From Acridotheres tristis (lineage: Eukaryota > Chordata > Aves > Passeriformes > Sturnidae), in contig CM072892.1 of the NCBI GenBank assembly GCA_037013685.1, positions 868,001-932,000 of the forward strand: DNA of 64,000 bases, written 5' to 3'. The notes under the pieces were generated by a model. It made no database searches. It saw only the letters and a program-made list of their open reading frames with translations, and had not been told where the DNA came from. Positions within the stretch are counted from its first letter, which is position 1. Each line of letters starts with the position of its first letter. Position numbers and translations under genes: made by a program. Positions 51,898-61,405 of the stretch are shown here, piece by piece.

Positions 51898-54800
51898 GTG
51901 AGTGGCTGCATTTCCTTTTTGGTCAGTGGACAGGGATTAAATGTTTTATCATCTCTGTCTAGGCTTTCAATGTTTACAAAGGCAACACTTTCCCATGTAA
52001 TTAACTTGGATTATAGGGTAAATTAAGCAACTTGGTTTCAAATCCAGCAGCTGCAGTTTCACTTTGCACCGATGGCACCTTTTACCTTGCAGTGACTTGG
52101 AAAGCTCAGGTGGAAAACTTGCAATTGAATTTTCCTCACCCTCTTTCAGGAGTCTTTGCAAATTTTACACCAGAACCTAAACTGAGGTTTCTGCATTTGG
52201 CTGAACTTAGTAATATTAAGATGTTGAGAAAGCTTGAAGGAATCTGTGTGTGGACTGAAACATTTCCTCTGATTGAGAATATTCTTTAGAGCTTGAAGTC
52301 ATCTGAGAGTGTAACTAGTTCTCCTGGAGGTTTTTAAAATTGATTTATTTATTTACCCTATTTATTTATTTATTGGCCTATTTCTATGATGATTATGATA
52401 ATATCTTCTTCTTTTTACCAATCTTTAATGCCCAAATAGAAGAGAGATTTTGGGGGGCCAGAGCTGTCTGTCAGTCAGCTGTAACTTAGTGATCTAAGAC
52501 ACTTGTAGGCAAATGATGTTACAAAAAATACCACTCTGAAAAGTTGAAAATATCTGCTCTTTTTTTTTGTTTAGAGGCATAAAAAGTTAGGATTAAGTTA
52601 TATATCAGACTGTTTGCCTCAGAGCATAGTTGTGGTTAAAGCTGGTTCATTTTGGTGTGAAGAGCACTGGAAGGCAGACTTGTGAGTGCATCAGCTGCTT
52701 TCAGTGACCTGAGAGTGTTGAAATGAGGAACTCCCGGTGATAAAGAGAAACTTTGAAGTAGTTTTGCATCACTGGAGGTGCCTCTGAAGGCTCTGCTGAG
52801 TGCAGGGGGTTATTTTGGGATGTTTCAGCTCGGTTTAAGCTGCAATGAGAAGTTTGGTTTGGTTCCACCAGCCTTGCCCTGTGGCTGCAGTGTTTCCTGT
52901 TTCCTTCCTCTGCTCTGCATTTGCATTTTAATTGCTGCTGCTTTACTGGAGAGCACAACTTGCAGTGACCCCAGGGCTGCAGGGATGGTTTGCAGCCTGT
53001 GCTGAGGCCAAACCTCAGTTCTGGGGGCCTCAGCACTTGGGGAAGTGGCTCCTGCACCTCAGCTCCTGGGCCTTGAGGTGACCATTTCCAATCTGGGGCT
53101 TAAATGGCTTTTGTAAAATCCCCAGGCAGGTGAGCAGAAGCACCTGTGTGTGCTGCAAGAACGAGAGCCCAGTGTCCTGTGCACAATAAAACCATTCTCT
53201 TTAATTGTGACAAACAGTAAACAAGACAACATTTCAGTGTGAAGAAGGACAGTGTCAGACAGCACAGCAAAACAATGCCAGAGCAACTCTGGGGACACCT
53301 TTACATACAATAAGCAAGGCCCTGAGTATCACAATAGCTGGAATCAACATTTTAGGCACTAACTCTGGTTTGGAAAATATACAGTATGCAGGAAAACACT
53401 TATCTGTTAAGGCTACATCATTTAATCTTCCAAAAATAGGGGTGAATGCTGATTTATTATCTCCTTTCATGAATGGAAAGCTGATAACTTCACATTAAAA
53501 CTGAAAATCCATGAGTGGCTCCCAAAGCAGAGCCACGGATGGATAACAAAATACCTGTTCTAGGCAATCATGGCTGACATGGTGTTGTCAGTGGTGTAAC
53601 AACTCAATAAAGTGTGTTTTGTGTCAGCTAAACACTGGAGCTGTTGCTCCCTGTGCTCATGAGGGCCAGTGACAGCTGTTGGTACCAAGCCATGAAGTGT
53701 ATCTCCAAACTGGAGCTGGAGTTTGGGGGGTTTTTTGTGTTTTTTCTCTTTTGTGCTTTTTTTTTTTTGGCTTTTTTTTTTTTTTTTTTTCTCAGCAGCA
53801 GAAGCCATCTAACAGAAGTCAAAATAAATAAATACTATCTTGGAAATCCTAGTTTGCCAAAAGCAGCAGGGAATGCTGGGCTGCAGGGGGGATCTCAGCA
53901 CACTCAGATCTGCTTGTGGTTCAGGGATGTTTCTAGAACATGAGGCACAGGGAGCTGAGCCACAGGAGGGGATGCCTGTGGACAGGGACATCAGACACAG
54001 CAGAAGCTTTTGCAGGAGAGGTTGAAAATGTCAATTATGTACAAACTGGTGCTGTGTGGTGAGAGGATTTCACTGCTTCCAGGAGCTAGCCAACATCTGT
54101 TGTGCCAAAGCATCACGAGGATTCCTCTAACTGGCCAAAGCAATCAGATGGCAGAAGCTTCTTTAATTTGCCATCAAATCTTGTCAAAGGTGAAAATTGC
54201 TTTTATTGGCTTTTATAAAAATCTGGGGGAGGATATGATAACAAAACCTTTTATTTAATGCCCCCCTGGGCCTTCTATTCAACTCAGTTTTACAAATATT
54301 TTTACCATTTTTCTTTATTTAAGAGCTTTTAGTTTAATACTGGCTGGCATTTTTAATTTTCCTTCTCTCAGGCTGTGACACTGCATTCCATTTCAGTTGG
54401 TTTAGGAATTTTCCCCCTCTCCATAAAGACTCTTCGTTTGTTTTTGTCCAAACTAAGGCTTTTGTGTCTGTCTTTTATTTTCTATTTCCTTTTCCCCCTC
54501 TCCTTGCTGCTTCCCAAGGAATCTCCGTGCCCAGCAGGCACCAGAGGGCAACTTGGTCCTTCTTCAGCCAGGGCCACTCTGATCCTGCTGCTCAGGGAGA
54601 GCTTTTGGGTTGAGCACAGAGGGAGGAGGTTTCAGGTTTTTTCAGAAGTCCTCCACAAATCCGTTTTTGGAGCTGTTGTTTCACCTTGCTGTGAGTTAGC
54701 AGCCACTGGCTCTGCTTGCTGGTCAGTGTGTTGGAATTAAAGAGCACAGCAGCTCTCTTGGAACCCTAAATCCTGTAACCAATGCTGGTGATTTACTCAG

Positions 54801-55973
54801 TGGATTTTATATAAAAAGACATTTACTTCTATTAAGGATAAACTCTACCATCTTGTCAGTAAGGAGACACATTAGGGAGGGATTTTGGAGAGCAAAATCG
54901 TTTGCTGCCCTGACTCTAAAGTGCAGTAGGTGCTCTTGGGCCGTGTGGAGCAGTGGGAGTGCTGCTCCCAGACCTTCTGGGGGGCTCTGGAATGTGGGGG
55001 CTCAGCCTCTGCAGCGAGCCAGGCTGGCAGCTGAGGGGTTAGCACAGGGGTGAAGGGCAAAACAAACAACAAATTGATACTAGGAAGGAAAAAGTCTCAC
55101 AGTGAGGGTGGTCAGGTGCTGGGGCAGGGCTCAGAGGCTCATCCCTGCTCTGCCTGGCCCTGCTCTCCCTGGATCTTGGTGTCACTGATGCCATTAGCAG
55201 TGTGGGACTGCCAGGGCAGTGCCAGGAGTGCTGAACTATTTACTCCAGCTGCAGTGTTTTAACACCCAGCAGAGCTGGGAGAATAAACTGTTCAGAAATC
55301 TGCAGTTCAAAATAACCAGTGTCTCCTTAGGAATGCCAGAGGCAGCCATGGCATTCCTGGGGGAGTGTGATGAGGGGAACCTGTAATTTTGCTGTCAGCA
55401 CTGGGATGAGCAGTAGGACTGTGGTGCCTGTTTTGTGTCTCTCCAGACTCGGGGTGCTTTGGTTGGGAGCTTTGTGAGGTAAACACTGGGGATCTCTGTG
55501 CCCCAGCTCTCAGCATTGGCCTGCTCTGACTCCATGCTCTAATCCCAGTTGGGTAAATCTGATCGTTGTCCTCAGGAGCTGAGACCTGGACATTGTTTCT
55601 GTGCCTGTGTGAGGTGGGTGTGCTGTCACACTGCAAGCCCCAGCTGGGTCTTTGTGCAGCACCAGGGCTCCAGGATGTCCCCAGGGACCATCCCGAGCCA
55701 CGGGCAGGCTGGGGGTGCCAATAAATGCGTGAGGGGAAGAGAGCTCTGCCTCCTTTACCTGGTCCAAAAAACTAGATAAGGTGAACAAACATTTCAAGTG
55801 CTAAAACCTCCATGAAATTTGTCAGCGTTGCCGTAGGGACGTGCGGGTTTGGGGGGGCTGAGCCGGGCTGGCTGTTCCTAGCCCAGCTGAGAGCCCCGTG
55901 GCTGCCCCGTGAGGGGAGGACACCTGGGCTGGGCTGGGCTCACCTGTGGCAGGGAGGACGCTCGGTGGGCAGC
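51898..55973 (+). other. Presumed FANCM intron 4, left part
   Basis: About 4 kb between FANCM exon 4 and the 3' end of the antisense SOUL gene. It holds a long T-run near 53750-53792 (broken by GGC) and scattered AT-rich patches. No FANCM exon, conserved ORF or intact mobile element was recognised. Confidence 0.45.
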
Positions 55974-58900
55974 TCAGGGTCGCTGCAGGAACCAGATCTC
56001 GTTGTGGCGGTTGGCGGCCGCGGGGTTGGTGTAGCCGGCGATGATGAAGGTGTCCCGCAGGCACAGCTCGGGGCTCTCCAGGATGGCCGCCAGCAGGTTG
56101 ATCTCTCTCATGATGGAGTCCTCGTTGGTGATGCCTCTGAAGCTCCTGCAATGATCAGCTCGGATCAGCCACAGCTCCCTGACAGGAGGGTGGGGGTGGC
56201 TCTGCACCCGGGGAACAGCGACAGCACTAAAGGGGATTAAAGCCCTGAGCTGCACACGGGGAGGTTTAGGCTGGACACGAGGAAAAGAGTGGCTGGGTGT
56301 CACTGGTTGGGGTTTCGGGGTCCCTTTGGGATCCCTGAGGCTGCTCCTGCAGCCCCCAGTGACAGAGCACGTTCCCCAGCCTTGCCCAGATGGAATTTTG
56401 GCTCGTGGGGAGCTCTCAGAGCAGCAGGGTAGAGAGACCAGGATATGCAGAAAGGCACAAATCCATGGTTTATTCTATGAAGGCATCCTGTCTACATATA
56501 CCCACGGCTATTGTTTTACAGGGGTTTTTATCTCTTTTGAGGGTTTTATAATTTGCACCAATTACCAAGGGAATTCTACATTCTAACCAATCCCTGAGGG
56601 ATTTTACATTCAAAGCTGGCCTATGGATACTAAAAGAAAACGAAGCACTAATATTGAAGATAGATAAGAGGGTCTTCCAAGGGGGGAAGCTAAATTCCTT
56701 TTGTATTTGTCATTTCACAGCCATTTCTTATCTCTAAGCTCTGGTTTTCCAAGGAGCTTGTTCTGAGGATGCAGGGAAACTTTCTTCTGTGTTTTCTGCT
56801 CCCTCCATAGTTGGGCATTGGAATGTGCTGGGCATGAGGAAAAAGAGTGGCTGGGCACTGGAAAGGGCTGGGCATGAGGAAAAAGAGTGGCTGGGCACTG
56901 GAAAGGGCTGCCCAGGGAGGTGGTGGTGTCATCATCCCTGGAGGGCTTTAAGAAAAGCCTGGATGTGGCTCTGGGTGACAAGGTGCTGTTAGGTCAGAGG
57001 TCAGACTCGATGATCTCAAAGGTTTTTTCCAACCTAGTTCATTCTGTGAGTAATTTTAAACTCACTTTTTCCAGAGCCCAGAAATGCCTTCTGAATTCCT
57101 TGGTTGTGTTTCACCAATGGTACTGACTGTGATTAATCCCAAACAATTTTTTTCTTAAAGTTTTCTGTGCCATGTCAGATGCTTTGTTCTCAACTCAGGG
57201 TGTTTTATCACATATTTACAGATGCATCATTTTACCAAGTAATTGATGGAAGTGTAGCATAACCTGAGCTGGAAGGGAACCGCAGATATTGTGGAGTCCA
57301 ATCATGGCCCTGCCCAGACCCCCCAGCAATCCCACCCTGGCATCCCTGGTGTCCAAACTCTCCTGGAGCTCTGGAATTCCCTGGGGAGCCTGGGCAGTGC
57401 CAGCACCCTCTGGGGGAGGGAAGAACCTTTCTCTATTATAACTTAGTAATTATTATTTCATCACCATCCCATTCATAAAACAGGCAGCTTTTACAACTCC
57501 TGACAATTAAACTTTTACCATTTGCTAACTCATTTGGTAACTCTACCATTTGATCTTTAGACTTTTACAAGGTCTCAAACACCTGCAGTGCCCAGCTGGA
57601 GAGCTGCACGTTCTCCCCGTGTTTAGCAGAGCAGTTAAAACATTTCTCACCTGCTGTAGACAATGGTGGCAGGCCACTCCTCGATGATGATGTCCGAGTC
57701 GAAGGGGTGTGGGGGCTCGTCCTGCAGCACCTCGGGCAGGTAATAGGCCACTGTCACCGCCTGTGTCATCGCTGAGTGCGCCTCGTTGGTGTGCACGATG
57801 GTCACGATGGGCACGGTGATTCCCAGGTACAGCCCTGGCCACACACGGGGAGGGGTGACAGCGGTCAGGGGACTCAGGGGAGGCTTTGCACACTGCTGAC
57901 TTCTGTGCTGGATTGTTTAAATGAGCACCACGGGCTTCAGGAAGGGATTTCTTTGGGGTGGTTTACAGTGGGGTGATGTGCTCCAAGCTGGAAGTAGCTG
58001 TGGCTGCCCCTGGATCCCTGCAAGTGTCCCAAGGCCAGGTTGGACATTGGGCTTGGAGCAGCCTGGGACAGTGGGAGATGTCCCTGCCCATGGGCAGGAA
58101 CAGGAAGATCTTTAAGGTCCCTTCCCACCCAAACCATCTGTGATTCCATGATTTCACTGTGCTTTGTAGTTTGTGTGTGTGTGTGGGCAAATGTTCGTGC
58201 ATTTATATAAATGTTGTTTAAAACACAGCATTTGGTGAGCTCTCCCCTCTTCATGAAGGGCAGGGAGTTTGCCTGAAATCTTTTCCACCTCCTAAAAGAG
58301 TTGTGTTTATCTTCAAACTGACCTTGTGTCGTGGTTTAAATACTTGGGAACAAAGCTGCAGGTAAAAGGGGCTGCTCTGTGAATTTATGGAGGGTTTGCT
58401 GTTGTTAAAAATGTTGCAGTATTTTTTTGCACTGCTGTGTGTTTGGACTGCAGGAGGCAGAGATGGCTCCTTTGCTTCTGTACAATTTGATAAAAACCCT
58501 GCAGTTCTGGAGCTTAAATTACTTTTAAACCAGGTTAAAGTGTTAAAAGAATGAGGAGGGTGGGGAAGGTACCTGAGGAAGGAAAAACTTTTGTGATCAA
58601 CGTTTGTAGTTTCTTGGTAAGACACTTAAGGGCTGAGTCAATGACAGCACAGAGCACTGAGCATGGCAAAACTTTGTAGTAACTGATGTCTGGAAGTGAA
58701 AACCAGATTAAATCGGATTGGACACCAGGTGCACATTTTACAGGCAGGCACAAGCTCTCAAGGGCATGGTGGATTTGCCACTATTTGAGTTAAAACTGGA
58801 TTATCTTTCTGGAAAACGTGCTTCAACCACAAATTTGCTGTGTCCATTAGGACAGGGACAATTTAATATCTTGGACTAAAGGGAAGGAGGCAGAAAGTTC

Positions 58901-61405
58901 TGGTCCCTTTTGGTATCACACTCTGCCAGGTGCTTTCAGTGCTGCTGTGAAAATGAAACCCTGAAAATCCTGCAGCAAATTCCAGATTTCCAGCAGAGAG
59001 AGAGTTTGGAGCAGCCTGGGACAGTGGGAGGTGTCCCTGCCATGGCAGGGGTGGGATTTAAGGTCCCTTCCAACCCAACCCATTCTGGAATTATTTCTCA
59101 TTATTTTCCTATCTAATTTGTTGGCTATTTGATTCCTTAGTATTCCACACTTGAATATTTTAAGCTCCTTCCAACCCAAATCATTCCACTGTTTCTATGA
59201 TTTTTTTCTAATGGAAAAACCTCCCTGTAGGCTGTATATTTGGGAAAAGATGCTCAAAGCATCTCTCTAATTAGGAGTGAGGGCAGAAATAGAATTTGAG
59301 GTGTCCATTACCTGAGGAGTTCTGCTCACAGATGTACCTCATGAGCTTCATGAAGCCAAGGCAGATGCTCTGCTCATACTGCTTCTCTTTCATCTTGATA
59401 CAAGCCCACTTGGCTTTGCCATACTGCCTTTTCTCATAGAGCAGATCTCCCAGCTGCAAACACAGAACAATGGGGGATTTGAATTTAATCATCTGAAAAT
59501 ATCAACCTAACAAACACGAGTTGAGCACAAGAACTGCATTGTCTTTTCAGCTCTCAGTGACGTGACCTTGAAAGAAACATGGATTTTAATCCTTCCTCCC
59601 ATAAACCAATGAATACACTGCTGATTTTGGATCAAAACTGACTTCAGCAAAATTCTAGGTGGTTCTCCTTTAAAATAAGGATCTCTCATCTTTTGGACTG
59701 GCACTATTAAACATTTAGTTGCAATTAACACTGAATAACCTGATTTTTTAGCTGCAGTTGTTACAGTAATACTGTAACAGTAAAAAATGCTTTCAACATT
59801 CATAAACAGTCAGGAGTCCCAAACTGTTGAGATGAAACACACTCAAATGATGGTATTTATAAGTGTGAATTATTTAAATCTATTTAAGAGGAATGTGGCA
59901 AAGAATTCCTCATAGATGGTCAGTTAAGGTTTTTCATGGTTTCTGATTTTGGGTTAAACATTTGTTTGCACATTTCTTGAGCTGGAAGAAATTTGCTCAG
60001 TTTTTTATTAGAAGATAAGTTGGGTTTATAAATGCTGCTTTGTTTGATAATGATCCATGATACAGAAGTACATTTTTGGTTTGAAATTCAGATATTCATC
60101 TCTTTCAAGTACTCTTTGCTCAGGTTTTATCAACATGACTGTAAAAGAGCAAATGCACCGATTTAAGTGAGGAAAATGGGCATTTTATTTCAAATGGCAA
60201 GGCAAGAGGGGGTTTTGTTAAATTAATTATGTCTCAAGGGCTGTAATTCCTGGCCATCTTCTGCCTTTCCTGACAGTTCCTACCTTACAAAAAGGAAAAT
60301 GACACGTGCGCAGGGGATGAGATGTTCCAGATGAGAGGGAGTGGCACGGGTACGATGTTTTGTACTCACAGAGAGTTCCAGGAACTTTCTGGGGAGCCCC
60401 ATCAGTGGGGGACAGCAGGGAAGGAGGGAGGGGCAGCAGGAAAGGAAGGAAGAAAGGAAGGAAGGAGGGAAGGACAGCAGGGAGGGAAGGAAGGAAGGAA
60501 GGAAGGAAGGAAGGACAGCAGGGAGGGAAGGAAGGAAGGAAGGACAGCAGGGAGGGAAGGAAGGAAGGAAGGACAGCAAGGAGGGAAGGAAGGAAGGAAG
60601 GACAGCAGGGAGGGAAGGAAGGAAGGACAGCAGGGAAGGAAGGAAGGACAGCAGGGAGGAAGGAAGGACAGCAGGGAGGGAAGGAAGGACAGCAGGGAGG
60701 AAGGAAGGACAGCAGGGAGGGAAGGAAGGACAGCAGGGAGGGAAGGAAGGACAGCAGGGAGGAAGGAAGGACAGCAGGGAGGAAGGAAGGACAGCAGGAA
60801 GGGAAGGAAGGACAGCAGGGAGGGAAGGAAGGACAGCAGGGAGGAAGGAAGGACAGCAGGGAGGGAAGGAAGGACAGCAGGGAGGAAGGAAGGACAGCAG
60901 GGAGGGAAGGAAGGACAGCAGGGAGGGAAGGAAGGACAGCAGGGAGGAAGGAAGGACAGCAGGGAGGGAAGGAAGGACAGCAGGGAGGGAAGGAAGGACA
61001 GCAGGGAGGAAGGAAGGACAGCAGGGAGGAAGGAAGGACAGCAGGAAGGGAAGGAAGGACAGCAGGGAGGAAGGAAGGACAGCAGGGAGGAAGGAAGGAC
61101 AGCAGGAAGGAAGGAAGGACAGCAGGAAGGGAAGGAAGGACAGCAGGGAGGGAAGGAAGGACAGCAGGGAAGGAAGGAAGGACAGCAGGGAGGGAAGGAA
61201 GGACAGCAGGGAGGAAGGAAGGACAGCAGGGAGGGAAGGAAGGACAGCAGGGAGGGAAGGAAGGACAGCAGGGAGGGAAGGAAGGACAGCAGGGAGGAAG
61301 GAAGGACAGCAGTACCTTCTCCTTGCGCTGGATCAGGGTGAAGGGGATGCTCTGCCTCTCCTGGGGGTTGTTATTCCTGGTCAGCTGCTGGATGGGCTCT
61401 GCCAT
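55974..61405 (-). CDS. SOUL/HEBP-family haem-binding protein, antisense to FANCM
   Basis: Minus-strand exons 61316-61405, 59312-59453, 57651-57834 and 55974-56145 have GT-AG borders and phases 0, 1, 2. They sum to 588 bases, 195 residues plus stop. The protein fits the SOUL fold: MAEPIQQLTRNNNPQERQ start; ERQ-like strand YEKRQYGKAKWACIKMK; helix CLGFMKLMRYICEQNSSG; the family's central strand LYLGITVPIVTIV (compare GMTVPISF in HEBP1); IIIEEWPATIVYSRSF (compare IEEREGITVYS); and the terminal NRHNEIWFLQRP (compare RRNEIWLLKT). SOUL proteins bind haem or tetrapyrroles. HEBP1's haem-contact residues are not clearly kept, so binding is unproven. The chance of an orthologue of HEBP1 or HEBP2 is low, because the identity is only family-level. 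The gene is intact and lies in the interval where FANCM's middle exons were expected. Confidence 0.82.
56175..56310 (+). mobile_element. CR1 fragment, possibly split by an LTR
   Basis: GGGGAGGTTTAGGCTGGACA and GAGGAAAAGAGTGGCTGGG match the CR1 body. The rest of a CR1 copy resumes at 56850. Confidence 0.55.
56430..56815 (-). mobile_element. Possible minus-oriented LTR
   Basis: An AT-rich block lies between two parts of a CR1-like sequence. On the minus strand it offers TATA-like AAATTATAAAACCC (near 56548) and AATAAACCATGG (near 56467). Edges and target duplication are not resolved. Confidence 0.4.
56850..57055 (+). mobile_element. CR1 3' end, classic terminus
   Basis: GGCTGCCCAGGGAGGTGGTG, CATCCCTGGAGGGCTTTAAG, GACTCGATGATCTCAAAGG and TTCCAACCTAGTTCATTCTG. 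This is the best-preserved CR1 end in the window. Confidence 0.9.
57270..57430 (-). mobile_element. CR1 fragment
   Basis: Plus reads GTGGAGTCCAATCATGGC, CAGCAATCCCACCCTGGCAT, CCTGGAGCTCTGGAATTCCC; a close relative of 46190-46350. Confidence 0.7.
57990..58155 (+). mobile_element. CR1 3' end fragment
   Basis: AGTAGCTGTGGCTGCCCCTG, GGACATTGGGCTTGGAGCAG, CTTCCCACCCAAACCATCTG. Confidence 0.8.
59005..59095 (+). mobile_element. CR1 3' end fragment
   Basis: GAGTTTGGAGCAGCCTGGGA, GTGTCCCTGCCATGGCAGGG and CTTCCAACCCAACCCATTCT. Confidence 0.75.
60415..61313 (+). repeat. GGAAGGACAGCAGGGA polypurine minisatellite in SOUL intron 1
   Basis: About 900 bases, nearly pure purine on plus apart from one C per unit. 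Units are GGAAGGACAGCAGGGA with GGAAGG or AGG additions, giving 17-21 base periods and longer GAAGG runs at the left. It ends two bases before the donor of SOUL exon 1 (minus strand AAG|GTACTG). Because the unit has no stop codon in any frame, very long open frames appear on both strands. Confidence 0.95.

Noticed and set aside
52140..52289. Candidate FANCM exon 5 after TTTCAGG at 52149
   Set aside because: The open frame (ANFTPEPKLRFLHLAELSN) does not resemble the family's next block and has no matching donor, so FANCM is left open after 51897.
53750..53830. Long T-run followed by CTCAGCAGCAG as a FANCM exon acceptor
   Set aside because: The sequence after the AG does not encode FANCM-like protein and meets stops quickly; more likely a retroposed poly(A) tract on the minus strand.
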